64,000 nt of DNA, taken from NCBI RefSeq assembly GCF_007556755.1, contig NZ_VJOO01000012.1, forward strand, positions 1 to 64,000, in the 5' to 3' direction. The translations under genes and the position numbers were made by a program. Below, one piece after another: positions 26,462 through 35,287 of this stretch. Under the pieces are notes generated by a model that worked only from the letters and a program-made list of their open reading frames with translations, did not search any database and was not told where the DNA came from. Source of the stretch: Tepidimonas fonticaldi. Its GTDB lineage: Bacteria > Pseudomonadota > Gammaproteobacteria > Burkholderiales > Burkholderiaceae_C. Position 1 is the first letter of the stretch. Every line of letters starts with the position of its first letter.

Positions 26462-27646
26462 ATGAAGACGATCCGACTCAAGGCGGGCAAGGAACGCTCG
26501 CTGCTGCGCCATCACCCCTGGGTGTTCGATGGCGCCATCGACCGCGGCCGGGCCGATCCCGGCGAGACGGTGCGGGTGGAAAGCGCCGAGGGGCGCTTTC
26601 TCGCGTGGGGGGCGTATGCGCCCAGCTCCAAGATTCGGGTGCGCGTCTGGAGCTTCGACGAAGCCGAGCGCATCGATGCCGCGTTTTTCGAGCGGCGGCT
26701 GCGCGCGGCCGTGCAGTTGCGCGAGCGGGTGGCCATCGACAGCGACGGGGTGCGGCTGGTGCACGGCGAGTCCGACGGCCTGCCGGGCCTGGTGGTGGAC
26801 CGTTACGGGGACCTCCTCGTGGCCCAGTTTGGCAGCAGCGGCGCCGAGCGGCACAAGGCCCTGATCGCCGACGCCCTGCTGCGGGTGACGGGCCTGCAGC
26901 GTCTGTATGAGCGCTCGGACGCGAGCGTGCGGCAGCTCGAAGGCCTGCCGCCGGCGACCGGCTGGCTGCGCGGCGACGGGCCCACCGAATGCGTGATCCA
27001 CGAAAACGGCTGGCGCCTGAGCCTCGATGTGGCCGAGGGCCACAAAACCGGCTATTACCTGGACCAGCGCGACAGCCGGCGCGCCTGCGCCGAGCTGACG
27101 CGGCGCTTTGGCTGGGGCGATGTGCTCAACTGCTACAGCTACACCGGCGGCTTCACGGTGGCGGCGCTCGCGGGGGGTGCGCGCCATGTGACGTCGATCG
27201 ATTCCTCCGGCCCGGCGCTGGAGCGCGCGCGGCGCAACGTGGCGCTCAACGGCTTCGACGCGGCGCGCTGCACCTTTCTGGACGCGGACGTCAACGCCAG
27301 CCTGCGTGCTTTCTGGGCCGAGGGGCGGCGCTTCGACGCCATCGTGCTCGACCCGCCCAAGCTCGCGCCGTCCGCGGCGCACCTGGAGCGCGCCGCGCGC
27401 GCCTACAAGGATGTCAACCGGCTGGGCTTCAAGCTGCTGCAGCCCGGCGGTGTCTTGTTCACCTACTCGTGTTCCGGCGCGGTCGGGGTGGAGCTGTTTC
27501 AGAAGATCGTCGCCAGTGCCGCGCACGAGGCGGGTGTGGAGGCGACCATCCTGGCCCGCCACGGCGGCGCCCCCGATCATCCGACGGGGCTGGCCTTCCC
27601 GGAGGGCGAGTACCTCAAGGGCCTGGTGGTCTGGCGCCGGCCCTGA
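26462..27646 (+). CDS. rlmI: 23S rRNA (cytosine-C5) methyltransferase, RlmI type
   Basis: This 394-residue protein has an N-terminal PUA domain (LKAGKERSLLRHHPWVFDGA) and a Rossmann SAM-binding domain: VLNCYSYTGGFTVAALAGG near residue 225, DAIVLDPPKLAPS near 300, and YSCSGAV with the catalytic cysteine near 340. RlmI methylates C1962 of 23S rRNA. The length matches the family. The start lacks a ribosome-binding site and is marked by an upstream GACAAT hexamer. Confidence 0.9.
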   Translation: MKTIRLKAGKERSLLRHHPWVFDGAIDRGRADPGETVRVESAEGRFLAWGAYAPSSKIRVRVWSFDEAERIDAAFFERRLRAAVQLRERVAIDSDGVRLVHGESDGLPGLVVDRYGDLLVAQFGSSGAERHKALIADALLRVTGLQRLYERSDASVRQLEGLPPATGWLRGDGPTECVIHENGWRLSLDVAEGHKTGYYLDQRDSRRACAELTRRFGWGDVLNCYSYTGGFTVAALAGGARHVTSIDSSGPALERARRNVALNGFDAARCTFLDADVNASLRAFWAEGRRFDAIVLDPPKLAPSAAHLERAARAYKDVNRLGFKLLQPGGVLFTYSCSGAVGVELFQKIVASAAHEAGVEATILARHGGAPDHPTGLAFPEGEYLKGLVVWRRP

Positions 27647-27672
27647 CGGCGCCCAGGCCTTGACAGTCCCCC

Positions 27673-27678
27673 TACACT
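27673..27678 (+). promoter_or_regulatory. -10-like TACACT, six bases before the CobW-type GTPase start
   Basis: TACACT is followed by GATGCC and ATG 27685. A TTGACA at 27660-27665 is too close to be its -35. There is no Shine-Dalgarno sequence. Confidence 0.4.
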
Positions 27679-27684
27679 GATGCC

Positions 27685-28755
27685 ATGGCACTCATTCCTG
27701 CAACCATCCTGACCGGCTTTCTGGGCTCGGGCAAGACCACGCTGCTCAAGCGCGTCCTCACCGAGGCGCACGGCCAGCGCATCGCCGTCATCGAAAACGA
27801 GTTCGGCGAGGAAAACATCGACAACGACATCCTGGTGGCCGACACCGAGGAGCAGATCATCCAGATGAGCAACGGCTGCGTCTGTTGCACCATCCGCGAG
27901 GATCTGCGCAGCACGCTGTCGCTGCTGGCGGCCAAGCGGCGCAAGGGGCTGCTGGCGTTCGACCGCGTGGTCATCGAGACCACGGGTCTGGCGGACCCGG
28001 GGCCGGTGGCGCAGACCTTCTTCATGGACGACGAGGTGGCCGAGAGCTTTTTGCTCGACTCGATCGTGACGCTGGTGGACGCCAAGCACGCCCAGCAGCA
28101 GCTCGACGACCGGCAGGAGGCCCGCCGCCAGGTCGGCTTCGCGGACCAGATCTTCATCAGCAAGGCCGATCTGGTGTCGGCCGACGAGCTCGACGCGCTG
28201 ATCCATCGCCTCAAGCACATGAACCCGCGCGCGCCGATCGAGACCGTGCACTTCGGTCAGGTACCGCTGGCCAAGGTGCTGGATCTGCGGGGGTTCAACC
28301 TGAACGCCAAGCTCGACATCGATCCGGACTTCCTGAAGGCGGACGCGCACGATCACCACGACCACAGCCACTGCGACCACGACCACGGGCACTGCGCGCA
28401 CGACCATGACCACGACCATGGGCATGGACACGGCCATGCCCGGCACCACCACCACGACGACGATGTCAAGAGCTTCGTCTGGCGCAGCGAGCGGCCGTTC
28501 GATCCGCACAGGCTGGAGGATTTTCTGGGCGCGGTGGTGCAGGTTTGGGGACCGAAGCTGCTGCGCTACAAGGGCGTGTTGCACATGCAGGGCACCGACC
28601 GCAAGGTGATCTTTCAGGGGGTGCACCAGCTCATGGGCAGCGACCTCGGCCCGGTGTGGAAGCCCCACGAAAAGCGCGAGAGCAAGATGGTGTTCATCGG
28701 CATCGACCTGCCGCGCGACATCCTGACGCAGGGGCTGGAGCAGTCGCTGGCCTGA
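27685..28755 (+). CDS. CobW/YjiA-type metallochaperone GTPase with His-rich loop
   Basis: This 356-residue G3E GTPase has Walker A TGFLGSGKTT at residues 9-18, the metal-binding GCVCCTI motif near residues 65-71, ETTGLADPGP (switch), SKADLV (base specificity), and a C-terminal CobW domain. A loop at residues about 222-258 is almost only His and Asp with two Cys (for example HDHDHDHGHGHGHARHHHH), a strong metal-binding segment. The family delivers Zn, Co or similar metals to target proteins. No zinc-regulated genes are adjacent, so the client is unknown. Confidence 0.9.
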   Translation: MALIPATILTGFLGSGKTTLLKRVLTEAHGQRIAVIENEFGEENIDNDILVADTEEQIIQMSNGCVCCTIREDLRSTLSLLAAKRRKGLLAFDRVVIETTGLADPGPVAQTFFMDDEVAESFLLDSIVTLVDAKHAQQQLDDRQEARRQVGFADQIFISKADLVSADELDALIHRLKHMNPRAPIETVHFGQVPLAKVLDLRGFNLNAKLDIDPDFLKADAHDHHDHSHCDHDHGHCAHDHDHDHGHGHGHARHHHHDDDVKSFVWRSERPFDPHRLEDFLGAVVQVWGPKLLRYKGVLHMQGTDRKVIFQGVHQLMGSDLGPVWKPHEKRESKMVFIGIDLPRDILTQGLEQSLA

Positions 28756-28830
28756 GCCGCGTGTGCCCTGGCCGCAACGCCCGCATCGGCCGTGCGCGGC
28801 GGCATTGGCGACTGCGCTGATGACTGCGCT

Positions 28831-28836
28831 TACAAT
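28831..28836 (+). promoter_or_regulatory. -10 element of dksA
   Basis: TACAAT lies 96 bases before the dksA start, giving a leader of about 90 nt. This contrasts with the short distances seen at the neighbouring genes. Confidence 0.4.
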
Positions 28837-28932
28837 CGGCCCCCAATTCGGACGGGTGCGCCCCCGCGACAGGGAGGTTGCGGGGCCGCCGCCGCAGCGC
28901 GGCAGCACCCGGCCAGCCAGAGGAGATGCGCC

Positions 28933-29649
28933 GTGAAGAACCGTCCGCCGTCGAGCGGGGCCCCGTCCCCCGATGCCGGTTCCGACCTCCCGCCCGCCGC
29001 GGCCGGGGGCGACGACAAGGCGCGCGCGGCGCGCAAACCCTCCGCCGCGGCCGCCCGCCGCGCCGAGAAGGCGGCCATGCGTGCGCAGACCACCGAGGCC
29101 GTCGCGCCGACCCACGATCCGCATGCGGCCAAGGCCAGTTATTCACCCGAACCCGTCATGACCACGACCGCCACGCCCGCAGCCGCCGCGCTGCGCAAAG
29201 ACCCCGCACGAGCCGACAACTGGAAGAAGCTGCCCCTGGAGCAGCTCACGGACGCCGACATCCTGGCCATGCCGGATGCGGAATACATGAACGACGTCCA
29301 GTTGGCCTACTTCCGGCGCAAGCTGCAGGCGCTCAAGCAGGACATCCTGAACAACGCCGGCGAGACGACCGAGCATCTGCGCGAGGACACGGTGGTCGTG
29401 CCCGATCCGGCCGATCGCGCCACGATCGAAGAAGAGCACGCCCTGGAGCTGCGCACGCGCGACCGCGAGCGCAAGCTGCTCAAAAAAATCGAGCAGTCGC
29501 TGGCGCGCATCGACAGCGGCGACTACGGCTATTGCGAAGAAACCGGCGAGCCCATCGGCGTGGGCCGCTTGCTGGCGCGGCCGACCGCCAGCCTGTCCAT
29601 CGAGGCCCAGCAGCGCCGCGAGCTCAAGCAAAAGCTGTTCGGCGACTGA
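28933..29649 (+). CDS. dksA: RNA polymerase-binding transcription factor DksA (Cys-poor)
   Basis: This 238-residue protein starts with a GTG (28933) behind GAGGAG. About 100 N-terminal residues rich in Ala, Lys and Pro precede the DksA core. The coiled-coil arms are DAEYMNDVQLAYFRRKLQAL and ELRTRDRERKLLKKIEQSL, with the tip acidic residues DPADRA. DksA potentiates ppGpp at RNA polymerase. The zinc finger normally has four Cys; here only one remains (GYCEETGEPI), so this is a Cys-poor form. The STAS gene follows by 46 bases. Confidence 0.9.
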   Translation: MKNRPPSSGAPSPDAGSDLPPAAAGGDDKARAARKPSAAAARRAEKAAMRAQTTEAVAPTHDPHAAKASYSPEPVMTTTATPAAAALRKDPARADNWKKLPLEQLTDADILAMPDAEYMNDVQLAYFRRKLQALKQDILNNAGETTEHLREDTVVVPDPADRATIEEEHALELRTRDRERKLLKKIEQSLARIDSGDYGYCEETGEPIGVGRLLARPTASLSIEAQQRRELKQKLFGD

Positions 29650-29695
29650 GTCCCGCGCGGCCCCTCGGGGCCGGCACTCTCCCCCATCCGCCACC

Positions 29696-31459
29696 ATGTC
29701 CGCCCCGCCGAATCCCCCGGACAGCGGCGGCTGGTGGAGCCGAATCTGGCGGCTGCGCACCGAGGCATCGGAGGACGGTGCCGTCCGCGGCCTGGACGAG
29801 GAGCGGCGCGCCCTGAAGGCGGCCATCCTGCGCAAGCGCCGCAACGACCGGGTACGCTACAACGAACTCAACGAACTGCGGGCGTGGATTCGCGCCCAGC
29901 GCGCCGCCGCCCCACCCGCGGAATCGCCGTCGGCCAGCCCGCCCAGCCTGCCCGGCGCCGCTGGCGCGCGCAGCGGGTGGCCCCGCCGCGGGCCGGACAA
30001 GTCCCGCACCATCGAGCAGATTGCGCGTATCGAGGCGCAGATGGCGCAGCACTGGACGCCGCGCGCGGCCGAATCCTCGGGCCTGCGCATCGGCGCGCCA
30101 GCGCCGGCCTCCGCCGGCCCCATCGTCAGCCGCCATCTGCAGGCGCGTGCCGATGGCTTTGGCATGAGCATCGATCTGGTGACCGCCGAGCCGTCCGCGC
30201 CAGCGGCCGAGCCGCAGGCGCTGCTCACCCATCCCGCCCTGACCGAGGCGGTCGTCCGTTTTGCCAACGGCCGGCTGGATGAGGCGCGGCAGGTGCTGGA
30301 GACGGTGCAGGCCCAGGAGGTGCGAACGCCGCTGGCCCGCCTGGCCGGCCTGATGCTGCTGGAGGTGCTGTGGGCCGCCGGCGACGTGGAGGGCTTCGAG
30401 GAATGGGCCGCCGAATGGGCGGACCGTTTTCGGCAGCCGGTCCCGCGCTGGCCGGTGGTGCGGCAGCCTGTGCCGCCCGCCGAGTCCACGTCGGGCGCCG
30501 CATCGGGATGCACGTCCGGAGGCACATCGGGGGGCGCAGCGACCGCCGCCTGGCACACCTGGGTCTGTCCGCCGCTGCTGGATGCGGCGGCGGTGACGGC
30601 GTTGGCCGCGCTGGCCGAGCGCAGCGACGGGGCCCCATGGCTCGACTGGTCGGACCTGCTGTCGGCCGACGCCGAGGCCGCCGAACGCCTGGCCGCCCTG
30701 TTCGAGCACTGGGCCGACCAGCCCCTGACGATGCGCTGGCGGGGCGGCGCGGTGCTGCGGCGGCGCCTGAAGGCCAGCACCCCGTCCGGGCGGCGGGAGA
30801 ACCCCCCCGTGTGGTGGCGCCTGCGTCTGGCGGCGCTGCGCCTGATGGGGCGGCGCGACGAATTCGATCTGGTCGCGCTGGACTACTGCGTCACCTACGG
30901 CGAGTTGCCGCCCACATGGCACGACCCGGTGGCCCACGTCGAGCCGGCCGAGGTGCTGCCCGAGCCCCCCCCGGCCGCGTCCCCCACCGAGGTGCCGCCC
31001 GAGCCCGCGTCGGCCGAATCGACGCTCGCATGGCCCGGGGTCGTCAGCTCGGTGACGGCCGGCGAGTCCGAGTTCCCCGCCGTACCCACCCAAATGGCGG
31101 GCTGGTCGGTTCAGACCCAGTCGGGCGAGGCGGGGCCGGCCGTCCACCTGGAGGGTGTTCTGCAGGGTGACATGGCGCAGGCGCTCCAGGCGCTCGATGC
31201 CGCCGTGGAGGGTGTCGTGCCCCAGGCGTCCTCGTCGCTGGAGGGGTCGGTCTCGCCCCCCAGCCGGGTGCTCATCATCGATGCACGGCGGCTGCAGCGC
31301 GTCGATTTTGCCGCCGCCGGCGCCTTGCTGCAGTGGTTGCTGGCGGCGCGCGGGCGGGGTGTGCGGGTCGAGCTGGACGGCGTCAACCACCTGCTGGCGG
31401 CGCTGTTCCATGTGGTGGGCATCGACGAGGTCGCCACCGTCCGGCTGCGACAATACTGA
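29696..31459 (+). CDS. STAS-domain protein of unknown function (587 aa)
   Basis: The N-terminal 65 residues are charged and helical ([20 protein letters not shown]). A long, partly low-complexity middle rich in Ala, Pro and Ser follows, including a tetratricopeptide-like helical region (residues about 180-240). The C-terminus at about 475-585 is a STAS domain ([20 protein letters not shown], then [19 protein letters not shown]), of the type found in anti-sigma antagonists and in the MlaB subunit of lipid transport. The expected phosphorylatable Ser appears replaced (VDFAAAG), so a structural, MlaB-like rather than switch role is likely. It lies between dksA and hslVU. Confidence 0.75.
   Translation: MSAPPNPPDSGGWWSRIWRLRTEASEDGAVRGLDEERRALKAAILRKRRNDRVRYNELNELRAWIRAQRAAAPPAESPSASPPSLPGAAGARSGWPRRGPDKSRTIEQIARIEAQMAQHWTPRAAESSGLRIGAPAPASAGPIVSRHLQARADGFGMSIDLVTAEPSAPAAEPQALLTHPALTEAVVRFANGRLDEARQVLETVQAQEVRTPLARLAGLMLLEVLWAAGDVEGFEEWAAEWADRFRQPVPRWPVVRQPVPPAESTSGAASGCTSGGTSGGAATAAWHTWVCPPLLDAAAVTALAALAERSDGAPWLDWSDLLSADAEAAERLAALFEHWADQPLTMRWRGGAVLRRRLKASTPSGRRENPPVWWRLRLAALRLMGRRDEFDLVALDYCVTYGELPPTWHDPVAHVEPAEVLPEPPPAASPTEVPPEPASAESTLAWPGVVSSVTAGESEFPAVPTQMAGWSVQTQSGEAGPAVHLEGVLQGDMAQALQALDAAVEGVVPQASSSLEGSVSPPSRVLIIDARRLQRVDFAAAGALLQWLLAARGRGVRVELDGVNHLLAALFHVVGIDEVATVRLRQY
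31449..31454 (+). promoter_or_regulatory. -10-like GACAAT, seven bases before the hslV start
   Basis: GACAAT overlaps the last codons of the STAS gene, is followed by seven bases and ATG 31462, and has no Shine-Dalgarno sequence. This predicts a leaderless hslVU transcript. Confidence 0.45.
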
Positions 31460-31461
31460 CC

Positions 31462-32040
31462 ATGGAACGAGAATCCTCTGCCGGTGCCGTCTTTCACGGC
31501 ACCACGATCGTTTGTGTGCGCCGCCCCGATCCCGCGGAGCCGGGGCGGTTTCAGGTCGCCATGGGCGGCGACGGCCAGGTCACGCTCGGTCACATCGTCG
31601 TCAAGGCCAGCGCGCGCAAGATCCGCCGCCTGCACCGCGACCAGGTGCTGGCCGGCTTTGCCGGCGCCACGGCCGACGCCTTCACGCTGTTCGAGCGCTT
31701 CGAGGCCAAGCTGGAGAAGCACCAGGGCCACCTGCTGCGCGCGGCGGTGGAGCTGACCAAGGACTGGCGCACCGACCGCGTGCTGCGCCGGCTGGAGGCG
31801 ATGCTGGCGGTGGCCGACCGCACGGCGAGCCTCGTCATCACCGGCAACGGCGACGTGCTGGAACCCGAGCACGGCATCGTCGCCATCGGCTCCGGTGGCG
31901 CCTACGCCCAGGCCGCGGCGCGCGCGCTGCTGGAGCACACGGCGCTGCCGGCCGAGGCCGTGGTGCGCGAGGCGCTGCGCATCGCCGGGGACCTGTGCAT
32001 CTACACCAACCAACACCACACCGTGGAGGTGCTGGCATGA
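31462..32040 (+). CDS. hslV: ATP-dependent protease subunit HslV
   Basis: This 192-residue N-terminal-nucleophile peptidase of the HslVU (ClpQY) protease has the catalytic threonine in [10 protein letters not shown] and conserved [37 protein letters not shown] and [15 protein letters not shown]. The Thr is preceded by 13 residues, longer than the usual one to five, and PDPAEPGRF is inserted after the first strand. Other starts are not evident. The stop overlaps the hslU start by four bases (ATGA). Confidence 0.93.
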   Translation: MERESSAGAVFHGTTIVCVRRPDPAEPGRFQVAMGGDGQVTLGHIVVKASARKIRRLHRDQVLAGFAGATADAFTLFERFEAKLEKHQGHLLRAAVELTKDWRTDRVLRRLEAMLAVADRTASLVITGNGDVLEPEHGIVAIGSGGAYAQAAARALLEHTALPAEAVVREALRIAGDLCIYTNQHHTVEVLA

Positions 32041-33356
32041 GTGCCGCGATGACGCCGCAAGAGATCGTCTCCGAGCTGGACGCCCACATCATCGGCCAGC
32101 AGGCCGCCAAGCGCGCGGTGGCCATCGCGCTGCGCAACCGCTGGCGCCGCCAGCAGGTGGACGCGAAGCTGCGGCCCGAGATCACGCCGAAGAACATCCT
32201 GATGATCGGCCCAACCGGGGTCGGCAAGACCGAGATCGCGCGCCGGCTGGCCAAGCTGGCCAACGCGCCGTTCATCAAGGTCGAGGCGACCAAGTTCACC
32301 GAGGTCGGCTACGTCGGCAAGGATGTCGACAGCATCATCCGCGACCTGGCGGACGTGGCCGTCAAGCAGACGCGCGAGGCGGCGATGGCGCGCGTGCGCA
32401 CGCGCGCCGAGGACGTGGCCGAGGAGCGCATCCTGGACGCGCTGCTGCCGCCGCCGCGCGACGGCGAGGTCGAGCGTGACGGGCATGCGCGCCAGGTGTT
32501 CCGCAAGAAACTGCGCGAGGGCCAGCTCGACGACAAGGACATCGAAATCGACGTGGCCGCGCCGCAGCCGCAGCTGGAGGTGATGACCCCGGCCGGCATG
32601 GAGGAGATGGCCGAGCAGCTGCGCGGCCTGTTCGGCCAGCTCAACCTCGGCCGGCGCAAGACGCGCAAGCTGCGCATCGCCGAGGCGCGCCGGCTGCTCG
32701 TCGAGGAGGAGGCGGCCAAGCTCGTCAACGAGGAGGAGATCCGCGCCGAGGCGATCCACAACCTCGAGCAGAACGGCATCGTCTTCATCGACGAGATCGA
32801 CAAGGTCGCCTCGCGCAGCGACGTGGCCGGCGCCGACGTGTCGCGCCAGGGCGTGCAGCGCGACCTGCTGCCGCTGGTGGAAGGCACCACGGTCTCCACC
32901 AAATATGGGCCGGTCAAGACCGACCACATCCTGTTCATCGCCAGCGGGGCGTTCCACCTGAGCAAGCCGAGCGACCTGATCCCGGAGCTGCAGGGACGCT
33001 TTCCGATCCGGGTGGAGCTGCAGCCGCTGTCGGTGCAGGACTTCGAGGCGATCCTGACGCAGACGCACGCCAGCCTCGTGCGCCAGTACCAGGCGCTGCT
33101 GGCGACCGAGGGGGTGACGCTGGCTTTCACCGACGACGGCATCCGCCGCATCGCCGCCATCGCCTGGGAGGTCAACGAGCGCACCGAGAACATCGGCGCG
33201 CGCCGGCTGGCCACGGTGATGGAGCATCTGCTCGACGAGGTGAGCTTCGAAGCGTCCCGCCGCACGGGGCAGACCGTCACGATCGACGTGGCCTACGTGG
33301 ACGAGCGGCTGGCGGCGCTGGCGCGCAACGAGGATCTGTCGCGCTTCATCCTTTGA
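32037..33356 (+). CDS. hslU: ATP-dependent protease ATPase subunit HslU
   Basis: This 439-residue AAA+ unfoldase has Walker [10 protein letters not shown] near residue 58, [19 protein letters not shown] (GYVG pore loop), Walker [12 protein letters not shown] near 250, sensor residues in [11 protein letters not shown], and the conserved C-terminal tail EDLSRFIL that docks into HslV and activates it. It unfolds substrates for degradation during heat stress. Translation is coupled to hslV. A strong hairpin lies about 70 bases after the stop. Confidence 0.96.
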   Translation: MSAAMTPQEIVSELDAHIIGQQAAKRAVAIALRNRWRRQQVDAKLRPEITPKNILMIGPTGVGKTEIARRLAKLANAPFIKVEATKFTEVGYVGKDVDSIIRDLADVAVKQTREAAMARVRTRAEDVAEERILDALLPPPRDGEVERDGHARQVFRKKLREGQLDDKDIEIDVAAPQPQLEVMTPAGMEEMAEQLRGLFGQLNLGRRKTRKLRIAEARRLLVEEEAAKLVNEEEIRAEAIHNLEQNGIVFIDEIDKVASRSDVAGADVSRQGVQRDLLPLVEGTTVSTKYGPVKTDHILFIASGAFHLSKPSDLIPELQGRFPIRVELQPLSVQDFEAILTQTHASLVRQYQALLATEGVTLAFTDDGIRRIAAIAWEVNERTENIGARRLATVMEHLLDEVSFEASRRTGQTVTIDVAYVDERLAALARNEDLSRFIL

Positions 33357-33425
33357 GGGGGGGCTTTACTCCTCAGGTGCCGCTTTCAAGCTGTTTTGCA
33401 AACGCTTGATTTTGCGTGTCTTTTG

Positions 33426-33454
33426 AAGGCCGATTTGCCCTGCAAATCGGCCTT
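33426..33454 (+). terminator. Terminator hairpin after hslU
   Basis: A perfect 12-bp stem (AAGGCCGATTTG with CAAATCGGCCTT) with a five-base loop is followed by a moderately T-rich stretch. It separates hslVU from the division cluster. Confidence 0.65.
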
Positions 33455-33492
33455 AAGTCTTTGATTTCACAAGAAAAAAGGCGATGACCGGC

Positions 33493-33520
33493 TTGTGATG
33501 CACCGGCTTTTGGTGCTACA
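33493..33520 (+). promoter_or_regulatory. Promoter of the division/cell-wall cluster
   Basis: TTGTGA (33493-33498), a 16-base spacer and GCTACA (33515-33520) form a sigma-70-like promoter just upstream of the MraZ boxes. Transcription would start near 33527, inside the box array. Confidence 0.5.
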
Positions 33521-33559
33521 GTGGGAACAAGTGCAAAAAAGTGGTGAAAAGTGGTTCCC
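33520..33559 (+). promoter_or_regulatory. Four tandem 10-bp MraZ boxes
   Basis: Four head-to-tail decamers begin with AGTG: AGTGGGAACA, AGTGCAAAAA, AGTGGTGAAA and AGTGGTTCCC, starting at 33520, 33530, 33540 and 33550. This is the known arrangement of operator repeats bound by MraZ, which represses its own cluster. The array ends 18 bases before the mraZ start. Confidence 0.85.
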
Positions 33560-33577
33560 CTTCGCCGGATCTGACCC

Positions 33578-34006
33578 GTGTTCCAAGGCGCCTCGTCCCT
33601 CAGTCTCGATGCCAAAGGCCGGCTCTCGGTGCCGACCCGGCACCGCGACGTCCTGAGCGCGACCGCGGCGGGCCAGCTCACCATCACCAAGCATCCGCAC
33701 GGCTGTCTGATGATCTTTCCGCGCCCGGAGTGGGAGGCGTTTCGCCAGCGCATCGCGCAGCTGCCGATGTCGGCGCAGTGGTGGAAGCGCATCTTTCTGG
33801 GCAATGCGCAGGACGTGGAGATGGACGCCCAGGGCCGCGTGCTGATCGCCCCCGAGCTGCGCGCCGCCGCCGGCATCACCAAGGAGGCCATGCTGCTCGG
33901 CATGGGCAACCACTTCGAGCTGTGGGACGCGGCCACCTACGCGGCCCAGGAGGCCGAGGCGATGCGCGGCGAGATGCCCGAGGCCTTCCAGGACTTTTCT
34001 TTCTGA
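33578..34006 (+). CDS. mraZ: Transcriptional regulator MraZ
   Basis: This 142-residue protein has two SpoVT/AbrB-like halves, each with the DxxxR motif: [10 protein letters not shown] near residue 11 and [14 protein letters not shown] near residue 83. MraZ forms rings and binds the tandem decamers upstream to repress the division cluster. The start is GTG 33578. It is the first gene of the mraZ-lpxC block. Confidence 0.94.
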   Translation: MFQGASSLSLDAKGRLSVPTRHRDVLSATAAGQLTITKHPHGCLMIFPRPEWEAFRQRIAQLPMSAQWWKRIFLGNAQDVEMDAQGRVLIAPELRAAAGITKEAMLLGMGNHFELWDAATYAAQEAEAMRGEMPEAFQDFSF

Positions 34007-34022
34007 GGGCCGGGCGGTGCAG

Positions 34023-34997
34023 ATGACCTACCCCCATCGCACCGTCCTGTTGAACGAAGCGGTCGAGGCCCTTCAGATCCAACCGGACGGACACTACATC
34101 GACGCCACCTTCGGTCGCGGCGGCCACAGCCGCGCGATCCTGGCGCGCCTGTCGCCGGCGGGGCGCCTGACGGTGTTCGACAAAGACCCCCAGGCCATCG
34201 CGGTGGCGCAGGCGCTGGCCGCGCAGGACGCGCGCGTGGCGGTGCGGCACGAGGGCTTTGCGGCCCTGGGCACGCTGCCGCCGGCCAGCGCGGACGGACT
34301 GCTGATGGATTTGGGGGTCAGCTCGCCGCAACTGGACGATCCGGCGCGCGGCTTTTCCTTCCGCCACGACGGGCCGCTGGACATGCGCATGGACCCCACG
34401 CGCGGCCTCAGCGCCGCCCAGTGGTTGGCCACGGCCACGGTGGCCGAGATGACGGAGGTGATTCGTGAATACGGCGAAGAGCGGTTTGCTGCACCGATTG
34501 CAAAGGCGATTGATCGTCGCCGACAGGAACGGGGGCCTGTTCGAACCACCGCCGAGCTGGCCGAAATCGTGGCTGGCGCGGTCAAAACCCGCGAGCCGGG
34601 CAAGGACCCTGCAACGCGCACATTTCAGGCTGTTCGGATTCACGTCAACGCCGAGCTTGAAGAGCTGCAACAAGCGCTCGACGCCAGTCTGAGCGTGCTG
34701 CGCCCGGGTGGGCGGCTGGTGGTGATCAGCTTCCATTCGCTGGAGGACCGGATGGTCAAGCAGTTCATGGCCCGGCACGCCCGGCCGGCCGTGGACCGGC
34801 GCGCGCCGATGGTCGAGCCGCCGCCGCCGCTGCTTGCGCACGTGGCGCGCACCATGCCCGGCGCGGCCGAGGTGGAGGCCAACCCGCGGGCGCGCAGCGC
34901 GGTGATGCGTGCCGCGACCCGCACCGCCGCCCCGCTGGCCGCGGGCATCGGAAAGGGCATGGGGGCCGCGGGGTCGGTCGGGAGGCGGCGGGCATGA
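34023..34997 (+). CDS. rsmH: 16S rRNA (cytosine-N4) methyltransferase RsmH
   Basis: This 324-residue methyltransferase acts on C1402 of 16S rRNA. The motifs [31 protein letters not shown] (SAM motif I), [20 protein letters not shown], and [19 protein letters not shown] are all present. ATG 34023 is preferred; GTG 34017 is in frame. The segment of about 34460-34690 uses clearly more A/T-ending codons than the rest of the gene. It overlaps ftsL by four bases. Confidence 0.94.
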   Translation: MTYPHRTVLLNEAVEALQIQPDGHYIDATFGRGGHSRAILARLSPAGRLTVFDKDPQAIAVAQALAAQDARVAVRHEGFAALGTLPPASADGLLMDLGVSSPQLDDPARGFSFRHDGPLDMRMDPTRGLSAAQWLATATVAEMTEVIREYGEERFAAPIAKAIDRRRQERGPVRTTAELAEIVAGAVKTREPGKDPATRTFQAVRIHVNAELEELQQALDASLSVLRPGGRLVVISFHSLEDRMVKQFMARHARPAVDRRAPMVEPPPPLLAHVARTMPGAAEVEANPRARSAVMRAATRTAAPLAAGIGKGMGAAGSVGRRRA

Positions 34998-35287
34998 CGC
35001 GCCTGAACCTCGCCCTCCTGCTGGCCGTGCTGGCCAGCAGCTTCTATTTGGTGACGCTGCAATACGAATCGCGGCGGCTGTATGTGGCCAACGAACGCGC
35101 GCGCGCGCAGGCCAGCCGGCTGGCGGCCGAGCACGAGCGCCTGGTCGCCCAGCAGCGCGCCCAGGCCGCCCCGTCGCGGGTGCAGCAGATCGCCCAGCGC
35201 CAGTTGCAGATGCGCCCGGCCCATCCCGGCATCACCGAGTATGTGGCCCTGTCGTCGACCGAGGTCGCTGCGGGAGGCCGCCCATGA
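34994..35287 (+). CDS. ftsL: Cell division protein FtsL
   Basis: This 97-residue bitopic protein has a membrane helix at residues 3-20 ([19 protein letters not shown]), then a periplasmic coiled coil ([20 protein letters not shown]) and [20 protein letters not shown]. FtsL binds FtsB and FtsQ and activates FtsWI. It overlaps rsmH and ftsI by four bases each. Confidence 0.88.
   Translation: MTRLNLALLLAVLASSFYLVTLQYESRRLYVANERARAQASRLAAEHERLVAQQRAQAAPSRVQQIAQRQLQMRPAHPGITEYVALSSTEVAAGGRP

Noticed and set aside
27660-27665. TTGACA as the -35 of the CobW-type GTPase gene
   Set aside because: Only seven bases separate it from TACACT, far below the 16-18 needed.
28360-28460. A microsatellite or CRISPR-like repeat in the GTPase gene
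   Set aside because: The periodic CAC/GAC triplets simply encode the His/Asp loop and stay in frame.
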